Below, piece by piece: positions 22,915 to 35,900 of a stretch of 64,000 nucleotides of DNA. Under the pieces are notes generated by a model. That model was not told the origin of the DNA. It worked only from the letters and a program-made list of their open reading frames with translations, and did not search any database. Numbering within the stretch: the first letter of the stretch is position 1; each line of letters begins with the position of its first letter. Made by a program: the position numbers and the translations under genes. Source of the DNA: Epichloe hybrida (lineage: Eukaryota; Ascomycota; Sordariomycetes; Hypocreales; Clavicipitaceae); NCBI GenBank assembly GCA_019022495.1, contig JAFEKR010000011.1, forward strand, positions 558,001 to 622,000. The letters are read 5' to 3'.

Positions 22915-23462
22915 GAACGGGGGGGGGGGTAAAGAAAAATAAATTTGGGAATGGGAAAATGGCAAAACGGGCACTGCTTGCTTGTAATTAAATCTTCGTT
23001 ACATAGACACCCTCGAATCTCAAGGACGTGTTCCAGATCTATCCCGTGTCGTTTTACTCTTCAGCGTGGGCATGTGTTTGTAATACTTGATCGAGGCCGA
23101 TTGCCATGACTATGACGAATACAGAGCAACGTCACCGACTGTTTTTGCGGGTGAGAATCAACGCGCATTGAACTCAATACTGTGCGTAACGAAGACATAG
23201 ATCAAACCTAACAAAAGAAAGTATCCGTAGTACGTTGTATTTTTTATACAAAGCCCATTGGCTCACGTCTAAGAAATAGGAGTGGCGCCATGCAAAGAAC
23301 GAGGCAGCTTACTTTTTCCCACTGTCTGTCCGTCCGTCCTTTCATTCCCTGTCTCGTCGTCCCTCCTCCTCCGTATTCATCCATCCGCCCGAAAACAATA
23401 AGAACATCTATTTGTCGATCGCTCGAGACCTGCCTTACTTACTCTTACACCAAGTTGTCCAC
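22915..23462. other. Intergenic: 3' flanks of convergent CCT1 and Rieske genes
   Basis: 548 bp between two converging genes; expected to hold both 3' UTRs. A short G run (22919-22928) follows the CCT1 stop. No gene seen. Confidence 0.5.
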
Positions 23463-24467
23463 CTAACCAACGACCAGCTTGCCTTCCTCGGGGAAGTCGT
23501 ATTCGGGAATCTCCAGGTTGAGGGGAGCGGGCCCCTTTCTTATTCGGCCAGAAATATCGTAGTGGGAACCATGGCAAGGGCAGAACCAGCCGCCGAAGTC
23601 GCCGGCCTCGCCGATGGGGACACAACCGAGATGAGTGCAGACACCTAGCGGGGTCATGTCAATAGACAGATCCATATTAAACTCGACGTGGCGACATGTG
23701 CCCATGGTTGGTTCTGAAAAAAATTGCACGATGCCGATGTAGAGATGATCTTACCCAACATGACGAGCCACTCGGGCTTCTTGACACGGTCGTCATCGGA
23801 CTGAGGGTCTCGCAGACTGGAAATATTGACCTTGTTGGCGGCGTCGATCTCGTCCTGAGTTCGGTGTCGGACGAAAACGGGCTTGCCACGCCACTTGATG
23901 ATGACCTGGAATGGGGGTGTCAGATCAATTGAAATCCTGGATTGGCGTCCATGGCTATTCGCTGTGGTGTTTTCAAACTCACGTTCTTGCCCTCGGGAAT
24001 GGTGTTCAGGTCAACCTCGACCTTGGCCATGGCCAAAACATCGGCGGAAGCGGACATGTTGACGAGGAATTCTGGGGAAAAGGCCATCAGTATCGTCCAA
24101 GTAATGATTCTCGTGTGACATGAACTATTCTCCGACACCACAGACACAGACGCCTCAATGGCTGTATGGCCGTCGTCATTAACGTACCCTGGACAGTGCT
24201 CTTGGCTCCAGCAGCAGACAAGGCACCCATGGTTCCGACCATGAAGTAAGAGAAGGCCTTGTTCTTGTCTTCACCCTTGTTGTTCATGTACTTTGAGAAA
24301 TCGGGGATTGAGCTGCCCTTGTCGGATCCCATCTTGAAGGGGCTCTGGTAGGAAGAAGCGGCGCTGTCCGATCGCACAGCGGTGCTGCTGATGGCGCGCA
24401 CCGCGGGGACGACAGGCTTAGCAGCTGAGCGCAGGCACAACCTATATGCAGAGGTGAGAGACGCCAT
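23463..24467 (-). CDS. RIP1: Rieske iron-sulfur subunit of cytochrome bc1 complex
   Basis: Complex III [2Fe-2S] subunit of the mitochondrial inner membrane, passing electrons from ubiquinol to cytochrome c1. Four exons (24188-24467, 23983-24071, 23755-23905, 23463-23644) join in phase to 233 residues. The N-terminus is a basic, Ser/Ala-rich mitochondrial presequence ([18 protein letters not shown]). The single membrane helix is in [20 protein letters not shown], followed by the flexible hinge [19 protein letters not shown]. Cluster ligands are in CTHLGC (C176, H178, C181) and CPCHGSH (C195, C197, H198). The disulfide pair C181/C197 is present. It ends at GKLVVG. An alternative reading through intron 3 (from 23729) would add non-conserved residues and is not used. 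Confidence 0.96.
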
Positions 24468-25064
24468 CGTGAGTAGCGGTGCTCTAAGCGTGGCGACGGA
24501 GTGGAGGGAGATGCGAGAAATGTGAGGTTCTTTTCCTCCTTGGATTCAATTCGGCTGTGACGACGATGCTGGTAGGTAGTAGGTTGCCGAAAGTTTTGGC
24601 CGCGCAAAAGTGCTGCCTGAGGCGACCAACCAGTTTGCAGCTCGGAAATTGGCGGCTGCTGATTGGATGGACTGGCGTCTTTGGCTGGCTTTTCCGGACT
24701 CGCCCGGGTCCCCGGGGTGCGTTGTACGTGCGTTGTACTGTGTACATGTCACTGTGTACATGTCACTGTGTATTATTACGTTCCTTGCACCCAGAATACA
24801 GAATCGCCCATCCACTTGTTGTTGGCGTTCGTCGTTGTTCCTCAACCTCACACCTCACATGCAACTGGAATGCGGACAGAGGTACGGAGTACAGTCAGCA
24901 GTCCATCGACACGACTAGGAACATGGCCGAGCGAATCTCAAACTTTCAAACTTTGCACAGTTCACGCGCAATGTTCGAATAGTATCCAAATGCAGCAATC
25001 CTCCACTCGCTGTAGTTTGTATACTCCACGTATTTAGGGTCCGTAGTGCAGCATTCTGCATTAT
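24468..25064. other. Intergenic: Rieske promoter to DDB1 3' flank
   Basis: Nearly 600 bp without a gene. A direct repeat of TGTACATGTCACTG occurs at 24742-24768. A TACGGAGTAC copy lies at 24883-24892. Confidence 0.5.
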
Positions 25065-28000
25065 TTAGTGCATCCTCCTCAACTCCTCAATCATGTTTCT
25101 CATATCCTCGACACTGGGCCCAAGGCCTTCACAAATAAGTTCTTGTTTCCCTTCATCCAAATCCAGAAATCTTTCAATCATCTCGCCGTCTACAAAGCGG
25201 AAGGGGCTCTCGGTATCGCGGCTCTGGTTCCTGAAAGCGCGCCAATTTTCAAAGCTGATGTTACCCGGAGCTTGAATGTAACCTTGCAGTCTGTTCTGGA
25301 GGGTAAGAAGAAGATCCTGGTACTGGTGGGCAATTTCTCCATACAAATACAGCGTGCCCTCGATCTAGTATATGCGTCAGCGACTATGGATTTGGAGTGC
25401 TAGGATCCGACTTACCGATCCGAGAAACGCCCTTGGCGACACTATGGCGTTCTCACTAGATGCAACATGCAACTTTCTAATGCGATTGATCTGCTCCCCT
25501 ATGTTCATTTCACTCGTGACGGACAACTTGCTGCGGTCATACTCCGTGGGTGCATCCTTGTTGCGTTCCAGTACCATAATGTTTCCTTGCCCATCTGTCT
25601 CCATCCATCTTTCGCCATCCAGATGGCAGACCGATGTTGCCCATCCAGGTTGATTGTGCCGTGCCTTTTCCTCCAATCGTGCGCGAGATCCATCCTGAGA
25701 TGGGATGAACTCCAGCAAAGACAGAGACTGCATCAGATCAACAACTCCAATCGTATTGCCAGAAATGTCCAGATCCACCGGGAAAGAACCTGGGCGATAG
25801 GCAGCGGCCTTCTGCAAAAAGCCAGATGCGGTAGTCTCTTCCAAATAATTGTAAACCACCACAGTTTTCGACAGGCCTGCTACAATGTGCCCTCCCAGAA
25901 CCCCAAGGCATCGGCATGCGCCTCTAAGAGCATGAGAAACAACCTGGTACACTTGCCGGTCTTCATCGACACCCAGCACAAGGATGCGGCCGCGAGTATC
26001 ATTTTCTTCCGCATCTTCATCAGTGATGAAGCTGGTTCCGACTATGAAACGCTCCGCCAGATTACCCGTGCAATCGGGCAGTTCTGCGCGGATAACCGCT
26101 TCAACCAACTCCAGTGATGGGGAGCCATTAAGAACAAATGGTTTCCCCAATTCTTGTAATATGATTTCATCGACCAGTCTAAGTGAGCTTGTAATGACCT
26201 CTTCATTGTGCATGAGCTCCTTCTTTATACAGCCAAGCCCAAAGGCTTTGAGGGTTGGAGAGTACGCAACCCGTCTGACTGTCTCCTTCACTGACAGAGA
26301 TTTGACGTGGGTCAGTCTTTCTTTGTCAATATGACATAGTCGAACATGACTGTCCGTAGAAAGTACGATGGAATCCGGAAAAGCCTGAGAGTCGAACGGT
26401 GCAACGTACGTTGCGTCGTCAGCGGTGGTTGCTGAATATACAATCCTGCCTTCGGCACTGTAAATTAGGCTGGCGTGTTCCGTTGTGGCGAAGACGCTGC
26501 AGGTTCCATCACTCTGAGGTAGAATATGTAATCGAGCAGGACTACTTCCGAGTGTTACGCTCTTACGCGCAGACAGAGAGTATCCTGCCGGTGACACATT
26601 GAAAGTAACAAGATTTCCGTCTTCAAGGGCCACAAGAAGAGTCGGGCCTGAGACGTCTGATGGATGAAGTTGAACAAGGGCAATGTCTCGAGGGACAGAT
26701 GCACTGTCTTCTGTATTTCTGAGTGATTCGCCATGTAGTGGTCGTAATGTCGCCAGGTCTACAAGGGAAATAGTACCAGATGCCCACCAGCCGACAATGC
26801 CTATTTCTGGAGAGTCTCTCGCAGCGTGGAGACAAGAGATCTGGTCCAGCTGGTCTGTTGTTGGGTCATGGGTTGTTTCACGTGAGTTGGCCGTCAGGTG
26901 GTCGTGAAGATTCAATGAAACAAGTGTTGCTCCATCAATGGCCAATAAGACCCATCTTGAGTTTGCAGATGCCGCAGTAATGACTTTTTCATCGGGACAG
27001 TCCCAGGTGTTTACCGCCATTCCACTTTCCGCATCCAGCAAAACGACCCTTTGCGGCGTAATTTGAAGCAAATAACCATCAGGTGTGTTAGCAGCCAGTA
27101 GGGTCTCTTTGCCGAAAGTCATGCCTTGGAACTCGTAGACTTCTTCAATACCGCCGTCGGACGCAAACCTGAAGACTCGAGTGTCTCCTATAGAGGAGAC
27201 GACTAATGTGTCTGTATGACTTGATCCATGTGACTTCAGGGTGAAAAGGCCCTTGGTGTCGTGTATGTCTTCGAGAATTCCCTCGTCATCGAGTCCTACA
27301 CCGCTTCGAATACTCCGTAAACTACCATCGTAGTATGCACCGCAACCAGCCACGATCCTCGCTTGTCCTGAAGAGAAAGCATTTCCACTTTGGGTATCAC
27401 CTTCTCGGTTGCCCATGTCCATTATTGCAAAGTCCAAAATTGGCGCATTGTTCGATAAGCTTTTCACCAGCGCCATGGTATGTGTAGCAAGATCAATATG
27501 AAGTAGTTGCGAGTCTCCGTGATGAGATGCCAGGAAGAGCTTGCCGTCACCCATGTACACCAGCGATGAAGCGCGTGATGTGACCCGCGTCGAATCCTGG
27601 AATTTCAAAGGTGACACAGTCATACCAGTGACTACATCTCCTGTTGGTTCGAAAGCAGTCTCAATTGTGAGGAGGTCTAACCGGCCGTAATCGTCAGCAA
27701 GCAGATAGTTGATGCCATCGTACTCTGCCCATGTGACGTATATCTTGGGATCTTGTAGAGTAGATGACACACTCGAGTATGTGAGACTGTCAAAATATGT
27801 CAAAAGGGTCTCTCCAACGACAAGCAATCCTCCCAGATGCGCCCTCGCCCCTTCTGTATTACGAACATGATATCTTTTTTCTTCATTCACAGGAACCGGG
27901 ATGAGCATGGACGCATATGGATCAGCAATGACCTGGTCAAGCTCCCTTTCTCTGCGGGGGTCAAACTTGGCCACGTCATCGCCCTTGTCATCCTTGGTAA

Positions 28001-28693
28001 GCCTATATACTGCAATCCGAGCCTCCTCTTCATCAAGTTGAGTCTTGTAGAGGAAGGCGATTCGAGGATGACCAGTCCTGCTGTGTAAGAAGGTGCTCGC
28101 TTTCATCCATAGCTCAGTTAAGCGTACTTGGTCCAACGCCACCAACTTTGTGGTGATGCCTTTACGAGTAGGCAACCGAAACACATTGAGTATGCCTTCC
28201 CACAAGTGCATAGCCATGAACTTGCCAGTCGGATCGACCAGGCACTTGTTCAGGCTTTGCGAGTGTCTCATGTATCGCTGAGCAGTATCCTCGATAGTTT
28301 GCTCGACTGTGTCTAGTTGGTTGGTCTCTGCATTCCAGGCAACGTTGAAGTACTGCAGCCTTTCCGTCCCGATAAAGAGCAATCCTGTGTCGGAATCTTT
28401 GGGTTGGAGGCGCTGAAGCATGACAATGGTCCCGTAGATGATCTTTGTATGGAGGCAAATCATGCCCTCGTCGGTGATGCGCCATATTTCTAATCGATTT
28501 ACCTTCCTAGAAGTTTGCGCACGAGAGGTCAGTGGTGGGTTTCGAGAACGTCATCGTGAAAGAAAGGTCACCACGGCCACGACAGCTCAAAGACTCACGC
28601 AACCACCAAGTCCTCTACGTCTGGGGACAGCAATTTGATACGTAACGCATGCCGAATGCTAGTCGGACGATGCACCGTTGCAATGTACGACAT
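25065..28693 (-). CDS. DDB1: DDB1-like DNA damage-binding / CUL4 adaptor protein
   Basis: Large WD40-type triple beta-propeller protein that, as DDB1, links substrate receptors to the CUL4 ubiquitin ligase in nucleotide excision repair and chromatin regulation. Three exons (28599-28693, 25416-28506, 25065-25364) give 1161 residues, close to the family length of about 1140. The N-terminus reads MSYIATVHRPTSIRHALRIK. It continues after the intron as KVNRLEIWRITDEG, then LLFIGTERLQYFNV, which matches the MMS1/DDB1 N-terminal domain. C-terminal CPSF_A-type sequence includes ARHNQPGWATSVCHLDG and GNIMVLERNKDAP, then GTLYLYGEIAHQYQDLLLTL. It ends DGEMIERFLDLDEGKQE and MIEELRRMH, where CUL4 adaptors finish. 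RSE1 and CFT1 are longer, so DDB1 is preferred. It shares a 364 bp promoter with the next gene. Confidence 0.92.
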
Positions 28694-29057
28694 GTTGTTG
28701 TATCTGGTGTGCCAGAAGAGGTTGAGGGAAAGACCGGGAAAACTCCCAAGGAGAGCTACATGAAGAGCTCCATGATTGCTGGCGTCACTGGCGACCGGAC
28801 TTAGGACAAGTAGGAATGACGACCAGACCAGCCAGCCCTGGCACTTTTTGGTGGTTCACTTTTTTGGAAACTACAGGAGTGTGGCCCACGGTGGGGTGGA
28901 TAGGTGGGTAAGGTGAGGTGGGTTGGGTTGCATCAATCGGCACGAGCAACTGCTACCCTGTAACCAGAACACAAGAGAAAGAGCGACGGGGCCGTTCACG
29001 CTTGCCTCCGTCACGTCCTAATTGAACTGTCAATGAATGCCTTCCGATTCTATAACC
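28694..29057. promoter_or_regulatory. Divergent promoter DDB1 / ZIP2-like
   Basis: 364 bp between outward-facing starts. It carries a G/T-rich stretch (GGTGGGGTGGATAGGTGGGTAAGG type) at 28890-28930. No element was recognised with confidence. Confidence 0.5.
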
Positions 29058-31444
29058 ATGGCTGACACCGAGACCGCCTGGGCCTATGCCCGGAACGAGA
29101 ATTGTTTTACCGATCACCGAGGTGCTTCTTTCCATCCAGAGACTCATCTGAAGTCGTTGGAAGCTACTGCCTTTTCTCCCAAACAAAACTTGCTGGCAGA
29201 CGAGTGCGGGCGCTACTCCTATTCTTTGACCTGTGCCGACTTTGACCAAGAAGAAGCCGAAGACAGGGATGCTTCGCTTCTAAAAAAGCTAGAACAAAGA
29301 TGCAAAGCGGTTGAAGAGCGTCCTTACTTACTACCCAGATGGAACGATGTGTATGGCAACTTGCTTTTGCCAACCGAACTGATGGATATTGGGTTCGATG
29401 TTGATCTTGACGTAAGGGAATATCAGGAGCACGCCCGGTCTTAGAGAGACCCAGACCTCATACAGACTTGGCTACCGATTATCAGCCTCGACGATAATAA
29501 AGATGAGGGACTAATGTTTCCTCCAACAGCCCAAAAGCTGGATCTTTTGCTACTACATGAGCTGGAAAATGAAAGGCATCCAACCAACCCCGCAGACGCA
29601 AAGTTGGCTCAAATTCTGGTAGAAGTCAAGATGGGGAACAAATACCTTCAAAGTCGTTTGAGAGAGCAACTTGGACGTGTGAGTAAGGCGGATCTTTTAT
29701 TTACAGCCCAATACTTATATTATAGCTACACGAGGACCTCTTCGAACTCCCCGTGCAGGACTTGTCACCAAATGACAGTGACGGTAGCCCTACGTCCAGA
29801 TCAGTCAGCTCGGTGATGGATTTGACCTTGATACCGAACAGTACAATAGTGCAGCAGATTGATGCACCCATATCTTCTCATCACTCTAAGGATGAGAATG
29901 AGACGATGCCCCCATTTGCTCAATCACGTCAAGGTCAAGACCTCAAATCATGCTCGCCTAACATGGCACAGGTATTAATTCTGCCGCTGCTGAGCTCAGA
30001 CAGTTGCGATGATATAAATGTGATGTGCGATACGCCAAAAAGCTGTGATGATGACATCCCTGACGAATGGAGTACATCGAACGATGTCGTTCCCGGGTAT
30101 GGCGGGATATGCGAAGTACCACGATTGGCCAGCACTCTTGAGGACGAAACCACAACACAGAAAGATCCCCAACTCTCCCGGTTCTCTGCCAGAGACTCTA
30201 CAGATTTCATATCTCGGAAAGGCATGAATGCAGAAGAGCTTCAAATAAGCGTATCCAATTCAACAACAGAACAACGTCCCCAGCTCAATTCATCTGTTAT
30301 AGATCGAACAGGCGCTGCGTTGATCGAGCCGGCGTCATTGGAAACTGAACGTATGCAAACAAAGAATGTGAAGGGCAACTGTGATGGTGAACCATCAAGA
30401 CTTGTCCCGGAAAGGGATCACTTTGGACCAAGTAATTTGTTATCTCAGTTCATGGGAATGAGAAGGTCCACACGACGCCTGATGAATCCCACATATGGCC
30501 CTGCGAATTCGCGCGCTGTTTCCTCACCAGAGTCGAGGAGGAAAAAAAATCAAGGAAACTTTGCTTCTAACGCTGGCCGACAGTCAGAGGTCGATGTGGA
30601 TGTTTGTCTAACAAAGCGCCCGGCAGCCATTTCACCTGACGTATCACCCCCCGATACTTCAGGAAGTTGTCTAATTTCATTGCAGTTGGGTCATTCAGTA
30701 ATACGACATATGGAAGAAATCTGGCCAGCTCACCACTTGGTAGACAGAGATTACTCAAGTCATATAAGCCTCACGAATGCTCAGCATCATGACGGTTCCG
30801 GTTTGTCATCGACTGTCCACTTCCAAGCTTCCGAAGTCGACATTTCCCTGACCGCCGAAGACGGCATCGTTGTGGCCACCCTTTTGCAAATAAGGCAGAA
30901 GCCGTTGCCAGGATCAACAACGATGACGACCATCCGTCAGAGGATCCTTAACTTGAGTGAAAAGTATCGACGACTAACCATTTTTGTGTTCGACCAAGCC
31001 ACCGGGGCAGGAGAATCCATGAGCGAGCTATCGCCCAAAGATTTGGAGATTTACACAGAGTTCGTGTGCTTCGCCTCCTCTCTGAAAACAAGCATCACCG
31101 TCCATCTCATACCAGGCGGAGATAAAACACTTTCAAGATGGATATTGTCCCTAATGGTACAATATGCTCCGCAATTAATCGACATGGACGAAAACACTAC
31201 ATTTGGAGACACTACGTGGGAGCTGTTCTTTAGACAAACTGGATTGAATGTGAGAGCGGCGCAAGTATTATCCCATAGCTTGTTCGAGGAATTTGGCACC
31301 TGTGGACTCACGACCTTCTTGACCATGAATCCGGCTGAACGCATGTTAAAGTATGGGAGAAAGCTGGGAATTGAACGACAGCTTACGCACTGTACTCGTG
31401 TGGTGGAAAGTACCGAACCCAGACAGTTCAGGGCAAATCGTTAA
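29058..31444 (+). CDS. Putative ZIP2/SHOC1-like meiotic protein with degenerate XPF-type domain
   Basis: Three exons (29058-29411, 29445-29678, 29726-31444) give 768 residues. The central ~350 residues are low in conservation and polar. The C-terminal part (about 560-750) looks like a catalytically dead XPF/ERCC1 core. It has EVDISLTAEDGIVVATLLQI, strands such as LTIFVFDQATG and SITVHLIPGGDKTLSRWI, then an HhH2-like region (ELFFRQTGLNVRAAQVLSH, then FLTMNPAERML). The active-site ERKx3D motif of XPF nucleases is absent. This architecture matches ZIP2/SHOC1, which stabilises crossover intermediates in meiosis. The assignment is by fold pattern, not by a recognised ortholog. Intron 1 is only 33 bp by this model, unusually short. 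The 3' end is 57 bp from the converging secreted-protein gene. Confidence 0.6.
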
Positions 31445-31501
31445 GCTTGATTGAGAATGGAATTGTGAGCTAGGAGAGGGGCATCATGTGCCCATCCACG
31501 C

Positions 31502-32031
31502 CTACATCTCATCTGGTCGGCTGTCATCGTAGCAAACAACACTGACAGCCTTGTTCTCAATCTCAAACTCCGCAAAGTTGCAAGAGCCCGGGTCCTCCAT
31601 ACCAATCCACAGGGGCTGCGAGCAAGACTTGTCGCTACAGAACAGTTAGAGAGGTGCCGTACTGCACGAAGAAACATTGACGAGACTTACTCGTAGAAGT
31701 CGCACACAACATTCTCTGGGACCTTGGCGCCGCGAGCTCTGCAACTCCTATAGAACATATTAGCTATGCATAAGGAGTTGTTGATGCTCAAGGAGGGACA
31801 CTCATACAAGTCATCGTTCAGCAGGTTACATTCACCGTCGGGCTCGATGACCTGCGTCGCACCCTTGCATGATTCCTCAGAATACACAACGGCCTGCCCA
31901 TCGCACAGTCAGTTCCTCCTCTCCTATTGAAATCGACAATTTTTTTTTTATTCCAAGGAACTCACGCTGTCCAAAGACAAAACGCCAGCCGCGCGTGAAA
32001 GAACGGCGAAGAGAAGCTTGAAAGAGGTCAT
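31502..32031 (-). CDS. Small secreted cysteine-containing protein
   Basis: Four small exons (31966-32031, 31808-31893, 31691-31747, 31502-31634) with introns of 72, 60 and 56 bp join in phase to 113 residues. Residues 1-19 form a signal peptide (MTSFKLLFAVLSRAAGVLS). The mature ~94 residues are acidic and hold seven cysteines at 31, 44, 53, 66, 74, 88 and 104, so one would remain unpaired if three disulfides form. There is no known domain and no membrane anchor. Size, secretion and cysteines resemble fungal effector-like proteins, but nothing shows a role. The gene lies about 0.7 kb from a retrotransposon and 57 bp from the converging gene. All splice sites are GT-AG and the last donor is a strong GTAAGT. 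Confidence 0.82.
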
Positions 32032-32730
32032 GTTGGAGGCAGTTTAAGGTAATCCCACGAAACTAGGCAGGACAACTACCAAGTGCAAAGTAGAAGCGGC
32101 ATCAACGAAGAAGGGAAATCAAATATATAGTCATGGAAAGTCCATAAAAAAAAAGGAACAAAAAAAAGGCAATCATCGGAAAAGCAGTCCATGACGCTCC
32201 GTCAAGTTGCACTGATCGTGCCACGCCCCACTTGTCTTGGTTATCGGATGCCTCCAACCACCGAAGGTGTTTTGTCTTATTCACTATGCCCAGTTTCTCT
32301 CTTTTCTTTTTTCTTTCGCGTACGCAGTCACATCCGTGCACCCGTTGGGTACCTCTACGATTTCGCAGCATGTCCCCGAGACAAGTCTGGCAGTTGCAAC
32401 GATACGGACAACTAAACGCGCATGGGTCAAGATTAAATGTGCATCCGCCGTTAGTCCTAATCTGTCAGAACGACCTACACTATTTTCAGTGTGGCTTGTG
32501 TTAATGATACCTACATTTAAAGTTATTTGTAATGCCTACGATGAGTGCATAGGTTAGGGACTGACATAAAAGGCAAGGCAAATGGCTTTTAAAAACAAGG
32601 TTTAAAGACATGCCAATTTTGTTATATTGTAACAAAAATGCTTGCATTATGTTATCATTGTCAAGTACATAAGGCTAGTAAAAATGGTCCGCGTGGCTAT
32701 GCTCTTTGTTAGAAGCTAAGAATATATCTT
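32032..32730. other. Secreted-protein promoter up to the retrotransposon
   Basis: About 700 bp of normal composition before the left LTR, without a gene. A poly-A-rich stretch lies at 32141-32168. No RIP signature here, so mutation stops near the LTR edge. It ends with the target-site copy ATCTT at 32726-32730. Confidence 0.5.
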
Positions 32731-32961
32731 TGTTAGGGAGAGCTCCCTTGAAGCATAGGTTATATGAGGGCAGCGCGCATTAACAGGGATAAAACGCGAG
32801 GTCAGACATTAGTGAATACAATGTATTAGAAGTACCTCCTTAGACTAGTTATTACTATAGCGTACTATATACCTTTTAGGTATAAAAGTTAGGTGCTATT
32901 TACACCTCTAATTAACTAAATTAAACGCTTTCTATTATTCTTTTTTACCCTTACCTTAATA
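32731..32961 (+). repeat. Left LTR of the copia element
   Basis: Starts TGTTAGGGAGAGCTCCC. It ends at position 231 with TA where the right LTR has CA. Its 5' part keeps the ancestral C/G, and its 3' part is RIP-mutated. Confidence 0.93.
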
Positions 32962-35900
32962 GTTATAAGCCTAGGAGGCTTTAATTACTATTTTTATTAA
33001 TTATTATTAAAGATATAAGCTCTATTAAATATTATTAATTAACGCTTACTTATATTATAAGATAATCACTCTCTATTATATTAATTAGTTAAAACCCTTA
33101 TCTTATGCTTTAGTTAACTAATATATTTCCCTTTATAATATCTAAAGAAACTCTAAATATAGTGTTATTATTAGAGAAGGATTAAATTAAGTGGTTTACC
33201 TAGGTTAAGAACTATATAGAATTATATAGTATTTAGAAGTATATTAACCCTAATAAGGTTAAATTACTTAAAGAACCTATAATACCTATATACCCCTAGA
33301 GAGGTCTATAACTAAAGATTACGCTAAATAACCCTAATACTCTTAAAGATTAGAAGATTACTTATAAAGATATAAAGGACTAATTTAACTTTAAATATAA
33401 AGAGCTTTAATTAGACCTTATAAAATATATAAACCTATTAAAGTAAATACTAAAGATTAAGGAGTATATTTATAAGACCCTTTTAAAGAATATATAAGAC
33501 TCTCTTAACTTTAATACTAAAGTAAAGGAAAAGGAGTTAGTTTAATATTATACTTATAGAATACTTAAGCTTCTTTATAATTAATATAAGCTAAATACTA
33601 AGAAAATACTTATCCTTATAGAGAATTACCTTAATAATTACTTATAAGCTAAAGGTACTTATAATTAGTATAAGTAAGCTATAATAATAGAGGTACTATA
33701 GAGAAATTATCTAGATCTTAAGACTTAATAGACTAAGGAGATAATACTATATAAGTTTATTATCTCTCTTTAAAGTAAATTTAAGGTATTCTAGAAGAAA
33801 TAAAATAACTTACTTAATAAAGAAAAGAATAATAGCTTTCTTAAGGTAGTTAGTAAGTTTAAAAGAGACTATAAAGCTCCTTAGAGCTTAATAATAATAA
33901 AATTAGCTAATAACACTATTATTACTAATAGATTAAATAGTTAGAATAGATTAAAGTAAAGGAAGTACCCTAGATACTTTAGTTATAATGTTTATAATAT
34001 ATTAAAGTAGTAGGAATCCTATAATTTATTTAAAGCTCTTTATAAGCTAGAGGCTACTCCTAAGGACTAGGAAGTTAGGAAAAACTCTAAGAATAATATT
34101 AAGAGATACCTTAAGGAAAACCTATAAGAGAGATTAAAAGCTATAAGTTAGAAGCTAGAGAAAAGGGAGAAAAGCAGTAATATTATTATTCTCTTATAAA
34201 ACCTAATAAATAACTTACTTATAGTAACTCTAGGAGAGAAGACTATAAATATATTATTATTTATATACTTATAAAGCTCTTAACCTTTAAGGGAAGTTAT
34301 ATATTTAACTTTAAACACTATAGATAGCTCTAAAGGAAATTAAAATATAGTTATTTATAATTCTAAAGCTAATGTTTATATTTTTAATAATATTTATTAG
34401 TTTAAATAGTCTAAGTTTAATAGAACTATTATAATAGAGATTAAAGCTAGAGGTATAATCTATATATCCTTAGGATAAGGACTAGTCTATATATCTATTA
34501 TAAATCTAGTATTATAAAGACTAAGAAGAATTATAGTGTAAAGTGCTTTACTAATTCTAGAATTTTATATAAACCTAGTATTAGTAATAATTCTAATAAA
34601 GGTAGGGCTTTATTAGAACTAGAAGAAAAGCTTCCTATTCTAAGGAAAGTATTCTATTACTAAGCTTTATAATATTAATAAGCTTTATATATTATCTATA
34701 CTCTTAGATAACCTAAAAGAGGCCTACACTATAACTAGTAAAGCACTAAGGCTACCTATAAAAGGAGATATAGAGCTTTAGTATTAATAATATAGTTATC
34801 TAAGTAAGAAGGCCTTTATAAAGATTATAAACACTACTCTTAGCGTTAAATTAATAGAACCTAAGCTTATAGAGTATAAGATCTATACTATAGGTAAAGC
34901 TAAGCGCTAGAGATTATAGGTTACACTAGAAGGGCTTCCTTAGGGACCTAGATATAGCCTTTTAGTTAATCTAGAGTATTATAACTCTTCTTACTAAAAT
35001 AGTAATTAGTATTAGTGTGTTTTTATATACCTTATAACCTTAATATATTTCTTCTATTTATTTAAGACTAAAAATAGAATTTATAATAGCTTCTATATAA
35101 TAATAGCATTCCTATATATATAATTTAGGGTTTAACTACACTTTTTACATAGTAATATTAAAAAGGCTTTATTTATAAAGAGTATAAGAGATAAGATAGC
35201 CTTTACTAGTATTATAGTCTATAATTTAGCTCCCTTAATGCCTAGTTAAAATAGAAAGGCAAAGAGATCTAAGGGGGTGGTTAAGTAAAAGGCTTATATA
35301 TTAAGCCTTAAAGCTTACTTTCCTTTAGAACTTAATAATAAAGTCTTTAATATAGTAGTTTATTTACTAAATAAAACACCCTTTAAATATTATAGGAATT
35401 AGGTTATACCCTATAAACTCTAGTAAAATTAGGCATAGAAAATAGTCCTAGCCTATTCATAGATATTAGAGGTTTAAAAGCCTTTAATTATATATCTATA
35501 AGCTTATAGATATAAGGCTTTTCTAATAATAATAAAGGCTCTTAAGTATATTAAATCACACTATATAATACTATAGTTAGAGTAAAAAGCTTATATTAAA
35601 TACCTTATTAGTTATAGAGGCAAGTTATAATATATTATATAAGTACCTTTGCTTTATAATTATAAGGTTATTATATTAGTATATATTTAGTTTAATAAGA
35701 ACTCCTTCTTTAAGCTAAAAGAAAAGCTAGAATTAGCTTAATAGGAGAAGATATTAATAATTAAGTTACTTAAAGAGCTTAAAGCTAAAGACCTTAATAA
35801 GGAGATTAGTTAAGATCTTATTAGAATAAAGCTTAAAGAGAATAATCCTACCTCTTTACTATTAGCTATAGGCTAGGAAAATAAGTAATTTAAAGTAAAA

